DNA from: Chloroflexota bacterium
Lineage (GTDB): Bacteria; Chloroflexota; UBA6077
DNA length: 7,082 bases
Direction: 5' to 3'
NCBI GenBank assembly: GCA_021788565.1
Contig: JAJYKO010000279.1
Span: 1-7,082, forward strand
Shown: positions 1-5,704 of the stretch, piece by piece
Position numbering within the stretch: position 1 is the first letter of the stretch
Layout: the number at the start of each line of letters is the position of its first letter
Program-made: the position numbers and the translations under genes
Notes under the pieces: generated by a model
What the model saw: the letters and a program-made list of their open reading frames with translations, nothing else
What the model was told of the DNA's origin: nothing
Databases searched by the model: none

Positions 1-25
1 ACCGAATACAAGGAGGGAATCTAGT

Positions 26-124
26 ATGGTCAAGTGGCGGAACATCTGGGTCAAGGTCGCTTACATCGGCATAGCCCTCATGGGATTGGCGGCTGCCGCC
101 GGTGCAGGCAACAGCTGGGGCTAA
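26..124 (+). CDS. Small basic/hydrophobic peptide, 32 aa, unknown function
   Basis: Seen: an ATG is preceded by AAGGAGGG (10-17) with an 8-base spacer, a near-ideal ribosome binding site. The frame runs 32 codons to a TAA. The first ten residues carry K3, R5 and K10 plus W4 and W8. Residues 11-28 (VAYIGIALMGLAAAAGAG) form one hydrophobic stretch, and the chain ends NSWG. There is no cysteine, so an AgrD-type thiolactone signal is unlikely. Inference: a single-pass small membrane protein with its N-terminus inside, or a signal-peptide-like precursor. The strong ribosome site is the main argument that it is translated. It stands 758 bases upstream of the HD-GYP gene on the same strand. What precedes it lies outside the window, so it could be the last gene of another operon. 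I do not recognise the family. Confidence 0.55.
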   Translation: MVKWRNIWVKVAYIGIALMGLAAAAGAGNSWG

Positions 125-135
125 CAGCCCAGCTA

Positions 136-152
136 CTCGCCCTCAAGGCGAG
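136..152 (+). other. Small stem-loop after the 32-aa peptide gene
   Basis: CTCGCC (136-141) pairs perfectly with GGCGAG (147-152) across a 5-base loop, starting 12 bases after the stop of the small peptide gene. No T-run follows, so it is not a classical intrinsic terminator. It could stabilise or end the peptide transcript in another way. It also contains the stop codon of the doubtful minus-strand frame 143-382. Confidence 0.3.
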
Positions 153-421
153 ACCCCGAGCCCAAGGGCGCCAGCGACGCGTTTACGCGCGACCTCCTTT
201 CTGACGGACAGGTCCGCGGGCTGAACGTTTGTCGGGCGGCTATCCTTGGACCAAGCGTACCTCCTACCTTCGCGTGTGACCGCGCGAGGAAAGGGGGTGC
301 GCTTTTGTTTGGGCTCATCCGAGATTCCGCTCCGAACGACGGCTCGCGCCAGATACTCAGGAACCTCATTCTCATCCGTCACTAATGTTATTCGACCGTC
401 GTGCGGACTTCTTGAGCCCTC

Positions 422-484
422 AGTCCCGGATTTGTAGGGCCATTAGTCCCGGAAATCCCGCTCGGGGCGACTATCCGATATAAC
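422..484 (+). promoter_or_regulatory. DosR-like box plus -10 element (candidate activated promoter)
   Basis: Seen: 435-453 read on the minus strand is TCCGGGACTAATGGCCCTA. By hand alignment it agrees with the palindromic DosR/DevR consensus TTSGGGACTWWAGTCCCSAA at 15 of 20 positions, including both GGGACT and CCC cores. A second half-site copy, AGTCCCGGA, lies at 422-430; the same nine bases recur at 445-453. On the plus strand TATAAC (479-484) matches a -10 hexamer in 5 of 6 bases, while the -35 position (456-461) is poor. A start near 491 would put the box centre at about -46, where an activator compensating for a weak -35 would sit. Inference: a promoter controlled by a NarL/LuxR-type response regulator, reading towards the HD-GYP gene. 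No such regulator is in the window. Confidence 0.35.
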
Positions 485-540
485 TCGCGCTCATCGAGAA
501 GTAATATGACGACGAAAAGGTAGCGGTGCCTTACATTCGC

Positions 541-589
541 CTGCGCGTCTCCTGACTCGTCGTCGCTGTGTGGAGCGACCGACGCGCAG
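541..589 (+). ncRNA. Long hairpin, candidate leader RNA or small RNA element
   Basis: CTGCGCGTC (541-549) is the exact reverse complement of GACGCGCAG (581-589). Inside, GTCGCT (562-567) pairs with AGCGAC (574-579) across a GTGTGG loop. The left arm has 12 unpaired bases between the two stems, the right arm only one. Alternatively CGTC (558-561) can pair with GACG (581-584), giving a 10-bp stem with one bulged C, so two mutually exclusive folds exist. It lies downstream of the candidate start near 491 and 294 bases ahead of the HD-GYP start codon. I recognise no known riboswitch core: the conserved c-di-GMP-I riboswitch segments are absent. A DNA operator is also possible. Confidence 0.35.
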
Positions 590-714
590 AACGCTCCCCA
601 TCCATCATGCGCTTTCGACAGATCCTCGTCTGTCCTCGGCTGAATCGGAAGGAAGCTCTCCCACAGATTCGTGGCGCAGCGTCGGCAAGCAAGGATCTAC
701 CAAAAGCGAGCCAA

Positions 715-773
715 ACACGCTAGACTACGTACGTTCGGTAGCGTGTCGGCGCTGTGACGCGGGCGTTGCGCCG
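715..773 (+). other. Two adjacent hairpins in the HD-GYP upstream region
   Basis: Hairpin 1: ACACGCTA (715-722) pairs perfectly with TAGCGTGT (739-746); its 16-base loop contains the palindrome ACGTACGT (727-734). Hairpin 2 starts at the next base: CGGCGC (747-752) pairs with GCGCCG (768-773), continued inside by GACG/CGTT (one G-U pair) around a CGGG tetraloop, with a TGT bulge. The second stem is followed by GATTTCC, too weak a T-run for a confident intrinsic terminator. They sit 110-170 bases ahead of the HD-GYP start, so attenuation or an RNA-based switch is conceivable. Confidence 0.35.
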
Positions 774-819
774 GATTTCCTGGTGCCCCTCAGGCTCGGT
801 TATCTCTGATATTGTGGCA

Positions 820-829
820 GCACCGGTGC
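820..829. promoter_or_regulatory. 10-bp perfect palindrome GCACCGGTGC
   Basis: A perfect self-complementary decamer lies 53 bases upstream of the HD-GYP start codon. It could be a binding site for a dimeric regulator. In GC-rich DNA a single palindrome of this size can also arise by chance. Confidence 0.2.
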
Positions 830-882
830 CTGTCGCGCGGCGCCTTCCGTGTCAACTTCCTTGGGTTGTTCTGGAGTGTCTA

Positions 883-2247
883 GTGGCCGGCGATAGCAAA
901 CTTCCCACAGTGGCACTGATCTACATCTGGGTTGTAGTCGGAAGCGCCGCGGCACTTGCCCTCGGCTATCTTATGAGCCCAGGTGCTGGCTGGCCTTCCC
1001 CCAAGTGCAGTGTCTGGGAGCTTGTGGCTGCTGCCTCCATATTCGCTTTCGCCGGCTTTGCCGCCGAGCTGTTCCCAGTTCAAATACCGAGTGCGCGCAT
1101 ATTCGACAGCAACAAGAACAACATTTCTCTTTCGAGCTCGGCCTTCATCGCTAGCCTACTGCTGTATGGCCCAGCCCTCACCATTGTCGCAGCCGGAGTG
1201 TCAGTTCTGGCAGCCGACCTACGGGACCACAAAGGCGCTCTGAAGACCGCTTTCAATACTGGACAGTACGTCCTCACAGTTGGTATCAGCGGAGCATTCC
1301 TACTTCGGATAGGCACCAACCCCCGCTCTTTCGCGAGCTTTGTCACCTCCGCGGAGGGAATACTCGCTCTTGCACTGACGCTTACATCTTACTTCGTTGT
1401 GAACACTTCGTTGGTTGCGGGTATCCTGGCGATGCTGAAAGGCTCAAGCGTCTTCGAGCAGTGGAAACAGGACAGCTGGGAGACCATAGCGCCGTATTTT
1501 GGCATGCTAAGCATTGGCACAATCGGCGCCATCATGTGGACGGTGAGCCCCTTTGCTCTCGTGCTGCTTCCTATCCCTTTGGTCGTGCTTCGTGTCGCCT
1601 TTAGGGCAACCGCTCAGTTGAAGGACGAGACTTTGCGGGCGCTGATCGGTGTCGCGGAGATGGTCGATTCCCGAGACTCTTACGCATACCGCCATTCAGT
1701 CGATGTGGCGCGGTACGCAACGCAGACAGCGACCAAGCTTGGCCTTCCTTTGCGGGAGGTTGAGATGATCAACCTATCGGCCCTTCTTCACGACATAGGC
1801 AAGATCGGAACGCCCGATCAAGTGCTCCACAAGCCGGCTGCTCTAAACGACGAAGAACGGTCGGTGATGCAGCTCCACCCGGCGGAGGGCGCGAAGGTCC
1901 TTCGCTATTTCTCGCTCTTCCGCCCAGGCGCCGAAATGGTGCTCTATCACCAGGAACATTTCGACGGATCTGGGTATCCGAGCGGCTTGAAGGGAGAACA
2001 GATTCCCCTGGGCGCACGCATCATTCATGTGGCTGACGCTTACCAGGCCATGACGTCCGACAGGGTTTACCGGAAGGGAATGGATTCGACCAAGGCTATC
2101 AGCCTGCTCATCGCGGACTCTGGTAAACAGTTCGATCCCAATGTCGTGGCAGCTTTCGTGGAAACGCTAGCGGAGTCAGGCGTTGTCGCCCAACCTGGAC
2201 TAGTCAGGAAGGAAGCGGCTTCGGTTATCCCAGTTGGTGGGGAGTAG
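883..2247 (+). CDS. Membrane-anchored HD-GYP domain protein (putative c-di-GMP phosphodiesterase)
   Basis: 454 aa from a GTG start preceded by GGAG (873-876) with a 6-base spacer. The frame stays open 43 codons further up, but that part is not membrane-like and has no such ribosome site. Residues 7-240 hold about seven to eight hydrophobic segments (for example 8-31, 44-62, 84-113, 125-141, 158-185, 205-220, 222-239) and look like a multi-pass sensor domain. Residues 250-430 are an HD-GYP domain: VDSRD (261-265), H271, HDIGK (303-307), H332, DGSGYPSGLKGEQIPLGARI (361-380), D385 and TSDRVYR (391-397). HD-GYP domains hydrolyse cyclic di-GMP at a di- or tri-iron centre. Odd: the usual HHE is HQE (356-358), and the upstream glutamate of the AIEARD pattern is D262, so metal binding may differ. 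There is no GGDEF or receiver domain. It is followed after 4 bases by the DUF5317 gene. Domain call very sure; enzymatic activity inferred. Confidence 0.93.
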   Translation: MAGDSKLPTVALIYIWVVVGSAAALALGYLMSPGAGWPSPKCSVWELVAAASIFAFAGFAAELFPVQIPSARIFDSNKNNISLSSSAFIASLLLYGPALTIVAAGVSVLAADLRDHKGALKTAFNTGQYVLTVGISGAFLLRIGTNPRSFASFVTSAEGILALALTLTSYFVVNTSLVAGILAMLKGSSVFEQWKQDSWETIAPYFGMLSIGTIGAIMWTVSPFALVLLPIPLVVLRVAFRATAQLKDETLRALIGVAEMVDSRDSYAYRHSVDVARYATQTATKLGLPLREVEMINLSALLHDIGKIGTPDQVLHKPAALNDEERSVMQLHPAEGAKVLRYFSLFRPGAEMVLYHQEHFDGSGYPSGLKGEQIPLGARIIHVADAYQAMTSDRVYRKGMDSTKAISLLIADSGKQFDPNVVAAFVETLAESGVVAQPGLVRKEAASVIPVGGE

Positions 2248-2251
2248 AATA

Positions 2252-2866
2252 ATGTTCTTGTGGCCGGTGGCTCTGATAGGCCTGATGCTGGCTGCAGTCA
2301 CGCGTAGACCCCTTTCCTTCCTCTTGGTCCGGCGGTTTCGGTGGATAGGGCTCCTTTTGATGGGACTCGGCCTGCAACTGCTGATGGTCCTGGCGGCGTC
2401 GGGTCCATTCCTGTCCACGCCTACGCTTCCTGGTTTTCCTCAGGCCGGCGGGGTGCTCTACATAACGTCACTGGGCCTACTGCTTGTCTTTGCGTGGCTC
2501 AATCGCCGCGGCCTTGGTATCGCCGTCATGGGTGTGGGGCTTCTGATGAACGCGGTGGTAATAGCTGCCAACGGCGGGCAGATGCCAGTGGACCCCGGGC
2601 AAATGGCGGCCCAGGGAAGCCTAGATAAGATGGTGGCTGAGGAGACGGCGGGGACTTGGACGGCTCACGCTCAGATAGGGCCGGCCACACGGCTGGCCTT
2701 CCTCGGCGACTCAGTACTGCTCCGAGCACCACAGCCGCTAACCAGATCGGTGATCGTAAGTCCGGGTGACCTTGTGATAGCCGCGGGCATCCTGTTGTTC
2801 CTCATGGTGATTCCCGAGGCAAAGGCCGCGTCTTCTAAAAGCGCGGGCGGACTCGCCTCTCCCTAA
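2252..2866 (+). CDS. DUF5317 family membrane protein
   Basis: 204 aa. The ATG at 2252 is preceded by GGGGAG (2239-2244), which overlaps the 3' end of the HD-GYP gene, with a 7-base spacer. The two genes are 4 bases apart and probably translationally coupled; an in-frame TTG at 2234 is less likely. Hydrophobic segments lie at about 1-17, 31-51, 66-82, 87-106 and 173-187. Between the fourth and fifth is a polar stretch with the family-like motifs NGGQMPV (107-113), FLGDSVLLRAP (150-160) and VSPGDLVIAAGI (169-180). I assign DUF5317 from this pattern. The family has no established biochemical role that I know of. As the partner of a membrane HD-GYP protein it could be an accessory or input component of the signalling unit; this is inference from position alone. 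The C-terminal tail (189-204) is short, rich in Ser, Ala and Lys, and probably cytoplasmic. Confidence 0.75.
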   Translation: MFLWPVALIGLMLAAVTRRPLSFLLVRRFRWIGLLLMGLGLQLLMVLAASGPFLSTPTLPGFPQAGGVLYITSLGLLLVFAWLNRRGLGIAVMGVGLLMNAVVIAANGGQMPVDPGQMAAQGSLDKMVAEETAGTWTAHAQIGPATRLAFLGDSVLLRAPQPLTRSVIVSPGDLVIAAGILLFLMVIPEAKAASSKSAGGLASP

Positions 2867-2891
2867 CACGTTCAGTTGATGCCTCCACGGG
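2867..2891. other. 25-base gap between convergent genes, no visible terminator
   Basis: The DUF5317 gene and the glycosyltransferase-like gene end facing each other only 25 bases apart. Neither the gap nor the adjoining coding ends show a GC-rich stem followed by a T-run on either strand. Termination may be Rho-dependent, or the transcripts may overlap. Confidence 0.5.
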
Positions 2892-3656
2892 TCATCCCTC
2901 GTTCTCGACGGCGCGTAGTGCTTCCAGCGACTCCAGCGCGAGACGCGTTCGGGAGACCCAGGCTTCCAGCGGTCGCGACCTCAGCTCCATCCATGACTCC
3001 AGCGAGCCAGCGGTCGCGATCTCCTCGCCAAAGTAGTCCGGAGTTTCGAACTCCAGCCCCTCGGTGCGGATGAACCCCACCCCCATCCCTGCGATCCGCA
3101 CTATGGCGGGCCACTCCGTGTCCGTGGCGTTGGTAGGAGCAGTCGAGCGCTCCAGTAGCAGGTGGGCCGCTCGCCTGGAGACTCCGCAGGAGCCGGCAGC
3201 CACATCCACCGGCTCGCCGTACCAGAGGGAGAAGGCATGGTTGGTGATACCCTCGGTATCGACCTGGACGCGCGGGTGTGTGGCGAACGCTCTCTCTGTG
3301 CGCCCAATCATCAGGTAGTCGTGCGTCTGGATCGCGCTGACGGTCGCCGCGAGTTCCGAAGGGTACCGGCTGATCCAGTGCAGCACGCGGTCGAAATCGC
3401 AGTAGTGCAGGTGGTGTGCTCCTGGGCGCAGGCCGAGCCTAAGGGCGTGCCGCCTGCCGATCCCGACGGCGCCGTTGCTCTCTTCGATAGATTCTACCGA
3501 GGTCCCCGACAAAGCACCCAGCAGCCTTGGCGATGTGCTCGGTGTGGAAACCACGGCTATTCCTTCATACAGCTCCATAAGCTGGCCCAGCAGCCGCTCG
3601 GTCGCCTCGACCATCCTCCCATCGGGGTCGTGCAGTGTGGAGACGAGCATGACCAT
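2892..3656 (-). CDS. Glycosyltransferase-like protein with DFD motif, function unknown
   Basis: 254 aa. The start ATG is preceded on the minus strand by GAGGAG (3670-3665) with an 8-base spacer, which favours it over the second Met two codons later. It looks soluble, with no signal peptide or membrane segment. The chain alternates predicted strands and helices: IAVVSTPS (33-40), then HHLHYCDFDRVLHW (81-94), where DFD (87-89) recalls the metal-binding DxD of GT-A glycosyltransferases. Next come DYLMIGRT (113-120), SLWYGEPVDVAAGSCGVSRR (143-162) and ATDTEWP (177-183). The GSCGVSRR and TDTEW segments are placed like the acceptor-side loop and acidic residue of GT-A enzymes. That comparison is by eye only, and the family is not one I can name. 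The gene follows the flavodiiron gene by 55 bases on the same strand and may be the last gene of that transcript, though no functional link is evident. Coding status is solid; function about one in three. Confidence 0.82.
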   Translation of the reverse strand: MVMLVSTLHDPDGRMVEATERLLGQLMELYEGIAVVSTPSTSPRLLGALSGTSVESIEESNGAVGIGRRHALRLGLRPGAHHLHYCDFDRVLHWISRYPSELAATVSAIQTHDYLMIGRTERAFATHPRVQVDTEGITNHAFSLWYGEPVDVAAGSCGVSRRAAHLLLERSTAPTNATDTEWPAIVRIAGMGVGFIRTEGLEFETPDYFGEEIATAGSLESWMELRSRPLEAWVSRTRLALESLEALRAVENEG

Positions 3657-3711
3657 CGTCTCTGCTCCTCAATGAACGAATGCAGGGACGTGAATCCACT
3701 GCTGGGAAAAT

Positions 3712-4893
3712 CTATCTTACTAGATGCAGCGCCTCGTGCTTTGCGGCGATGGAGCCGGCCATTGCATCAAGGGCTTTGAAGTCGTTCTCGGAGGGAAATC
3801 CCTTGCACATCACCGGCTCAAGCATTTCGACCTTCAGGTTGGGAATCTGGTTCGTGATCTGCTCGACTGCCTTGCTCCCCCAGCCGTAGGAGCCGATTAT
3901 AGATGCGAACTTTGCCTTACATCTCAGACTGTTGGCCACGTAGGCGGCGGAAACCACCAGAGGGTGCGGGCCCACGTGTACTGTGGACGTTCCGATCACA
4001 ATGGTGGCGGCGTCGACCAGAGCAACCGCGAGTTTCCCAATATCAGTCACTGCCAGATCAAACTGCTGCACTGAGATTCCCTTCGATACCAACGCGCTAA
4101 CCAGGTAATCCACCATTGTCTTGGTGCTGCCGTGCATCGAGACGTAGGGGATCACGACCTCATTCTTCGGGACATCTGATGCCCATTCTCGATAGGCGTC
4201 GATAATGAACCCGGGCTTGTCATACGCCGGCCCATGGCTGGGGGCTATAACGTCAATTTGATACTCCTTGAGCTTGTCCAGGTTCCTCTGAATGAAGGTT
4301 CGAAATGGCATCATGATCTCGGCGTAGTATCTCTTCGCCGCCTGGTAGACTGGCATGTCGTCAGCGGCGTACAGGTCGGAGGTAGCCAGATGCGCGCCGA
4401 AGAAGTCGCAGCTGAAAAGAACCCGATCCTCTCGAAGGTATGTCGACATGGTCTCCGGCCAGTGAACCCATGGCGTATATATGAATTCCAGCGTCTTGTT
4501 CCCGAGGGAGAGAGTCTCGCGATCATCCACCGTAACGAACTTCTCATCCGGAATCCGCAGGAGGTCCATCAGCATGCCTTTGCCCTTTGGCGAGGTGACG
4601 ACCTTTGCCTCCGGATACCTGGAAAGGACGATGGGGATAGAACCAGAGTGGTCCTGCTCCGCATGATGTGCGACAACGTAGTCTATTGTTGGGAAGTCGG
4701 CCAGTTGCTCCAGCAGGATCTCGGACATACTGGGATCCACGGTGTCAAGAAGAGCCGTGCCCTCTGTCCCCTGGACCAGATACGCGTCGTAGCTTGTTCC
4801 GTCTGGAAGCGCCACCAGCGCGTCGAACAGTCGCCGGCCCCAGTCGACTGCCCCCACGAAGTAGACGCCATCCCTCATTTCTCTGGCTTTCAT
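3712..4893 (-). CDS. fprA: FprA-family flavodiiron protein (O2/NO reductase)
   Basis: 393 aa, the usual length of a two-domain class A flavodiiron protein. The ATG at 4893 has GGAGG (4905-4901) with a 7-base spacer. The frame is open 41 codons upstream, but those residues resemble no part of the family. Residues 1-245 are the metallo-beta-lactamase-like domain with all di-iron ligands: HAEQDH (77-82: H77, E79, D81, H82), H144 in WVHWPETM, D163 in SCDFFGAHLA, H220 in APSHGPAY. Residues 246-390 are the flavodoxin domain: SMHGSTKTM (252-260) forms the FMN phosphate loop and GSYGWGSKAV (334-343) the typical second flavin loop. There is no C-terminal rubredoxin or flavin-reductase domain, so a separate electron donor (rubredoxin, or F420H2 in organisms that have it) is needed. 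Members reduce O2 to water or NO to N2O in the cytoplasm; residues alone do not decide which. It lies 142 bases after fumarase beta, probably to protect oxygen-labile enzymes. Confidence 0.95.
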   Translation of the reverse strand: MKAREMRDGVYFVGAVDWGRRLFDALVALPDGTSYDAYLVQGTEGTALLDTVDPSMSEILLEQLADFPTIDYVVAHHAEQDHSGSIPIVLSRYPEAKVVTSPKGKGMLMDLLRIPDEKFVTVDDRETLSLGNKTLEFIYTPWVHWPETMSTYLREDRVLFSCDFFGAHLATSDLYAADDMPVYQAAKRYYAEIMMPFRTFIQRNLDKLKEYQIDVIAPSHGPAYDKPGFIIDAYREWASDVPKNEVVIPYVSMHGSTKTMVDYLVSALVSKGISVQQFDLAVTDIGKLAVALVDAATIVIGTSTVHVGPHPLVVSAAYVANSLRCKAKFASIIGSYGWGSKAVEQITNQIPNLKVEMLEPVMCKGFPSENDFKALDAMAGSIAAKHEALHLVR

Positions 4894-5035
4894 CGAGGAA
4901 CCTCCTTCTCCTTGTTTCCAAGCCTGGACCAGGGTTCCACGCTGGACCCTATTGAGCGAGCTGGGCTTCTGCCTGCCGTTGACTGGGCGCGCTGGTCGCG
5001 AAGTCCAGCGGGCCATCTACAGCACGCTCTTGCCC
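4894..5035 (-). promoter_or_regulatory. fumarase beta - fprA spacer with hairpin at 4931-4950
   Basis: This 142-base spacer contains AGGGT-T-CCA (4931-4939) facing TGG-ACCCT (4943-4950) across a 3-base loop: an 8-bp stem with one bulged base. It ends 37 bases upstream of the fprA start codon. CTGGACC occurs at 4924-4930 and again at 4942-4948, and CCTGGACCAGG (4923-4933) is a small inverted repeat, so alternative pairings are possible. No T-run follows and no clear promoter is visible. It may be an mRNA processing or stability element that lets fprA be expressed differently from the fumarase, or an operator. Confidence 0.35.
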
Positions 5036-5704
5036 CTACCGCGGTGAAGGCTGGCCTGACGCTGGCACTCGCTTGGGCAAATAGGCTAGCTTCTGTGTGA
5101 CGTCAAGACCGGCCTGCTCGTAAACCCGCGCCAGGTTCGGGGCAGTGCGCGACCTCATCTCTGCGAAAAGGCTTCCGCCGGTGGAGTCGATCCCAACGAC
5201 CAGCGGCCCCATCTCTCGCACCCTCACCACCCAGGCAGCCTCAGGCTCTCCAAGATCGAGCCAGTGTACTGCCACAACCTCCTCTACCTGCCTGGCATAT
5301 AGCACGGCGCAACCGCCGGTCGAGTTCAGGAAACATCCACCCACTTCCTTCAGGGCGACCATGGCCTCAGGCCCCATGGTTCCCTTGCCGACGATGACTC
5401 TTATCCCCAATTTTCGGATGAGTCGCGCACCCAGTGGGGTGAAGCGGGAGCTGGTGGTCGGTCCCGCGGAGAGGATCCGCCATCTGCCATCCTCCTGTCT
5501 GGTGATCGGGCCTGAGTGCCACAGCCCTCCGGCTGCCAGGTCGAACGGCAGCTCTTCTCCCCTGTCCAACGCGTCCACCGCTCTCCGGTGGCCCATGTCC
5601 CGCAGTGTGCAAAGGAGGCCACTCAGGTACACCGTGTCGCCAACTCGAAGCTGCCGGACGGTCTCCTCGATGGCCGGAAGCTCGATCCTAAACTCGCTGG
5701 ACAT
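5036..5704 (-). CDS. Class I fumarate hydratase, beta subunit (fumarase/tartrate dehydratase C-terminal type)
   Basis: 222 aa. The ATG at 5704 has a GAGGGG ribosome site 7 bases ahead, inside the end of the alpha gene. The two genes overlap by 17 bases (5688-5704), which fits translational coupling and 1:1 subunits. Family motifs: RDMGHRR (35-41), GPI (65-67), AGPTTSSR (80-87), GKGTM (106-110), a GG segment NSTGGCAVL (127-135), and the strand AAWVVRVREMGPLVVGIDST (157-176). With the alpha subunit it forms the enzyme that reversibly hydrates fumarate to L-malate in the citric-acid cycle or reductive C4 pathway. The C-terminal tail after about 205 is somewhat longer than in many homologues and Pro/Ser-rich. 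L-tartrate dehydratase is the main alternative, since both enzymes share these subunits. The neighbouring flavodiiron gene and the absence of tartrate genes favour fumarase. Such genes are variously called fumB or ttdB, so no symbol is given. Confidence 0.93.
   Translation of the reverse strand: MSSEFRIELPAIEETVRQLRVGDTVYLSGLLCTLRDMGHRRAVDALDRGEELPFDLAAGGLWHSGPITRQEDGRWRILSAGPTTSSRFTPLGARLIRKLGIRVIVGKGTMGPEAMVALKEVGGCFLNSTGGCAVLYARQVEEVVAVHWLDLGEPEAAWVVRVREMGPLVVGIDSTGGSLFAEMRSRTAPNLARVYEQAGLDVTQKLAYLPKRVPASGQPSPR

Larger units (their letters stand above)
125..882. other. 758-base intergenic region without a convincing gene
   Basis: No frame here shows a plausible protein with a ribosome site. 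The best frame is on the minus strand at 143-382 (GTG start, 79 codons). It reads like a soluble charged protein, with an N-terminus resembling TDENEVPEYLARAVV. It has no Shine-Dalgarno, and there is an in-frame TAA about 60 bases upstream of the GTG. The region does contain several inverted repeats and a promoter-like site, listed separately. It may be a long structured 5' leader for the HD-GYP operon, an ncRNA locus, or the remains of a gene. Confidence 0.6.

Noticed and set aside
754..882. N-terminal extension of the HD-GYP protein by 43 residues
   Set aside because: The GTG at 883 has GGAG at correct spacing. The extension has no family-like character and overlaps the hairpin at 747-773.
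125..882. Known riboswitch, tRNA or CRISPR in the upstream region
   Set aside because: I found no conserved riboswitch core, no T-loop GTTCGANNC with acceptor pairing, and no regularly spaced direct repeats; the two AGTCCCGGA copies are best read as half-sites.
3162..3779. 205-codon open frame on the plus strand
   Set aside because: It crosses the antisense of the glycosyltransferase-like gene and of the 3' end of fprA; no motif or ribosome site supports it.
4894..5016. N-terminal extension of the flavodiiron protein by 41 residues
   Set aside because: The extension is unlike the family, which begins shortly before the YFVGAVDW-type segment, and the ATG at 4893 has GGAGG at 7 bases.
4234..5100. 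288-codon open frame on the plus strand
   Set aside because: It lies antisense to the flavodiiron gene, which has every family motif and a good ribosome site; the plus frame has no recognisable motif and no ribosome site.
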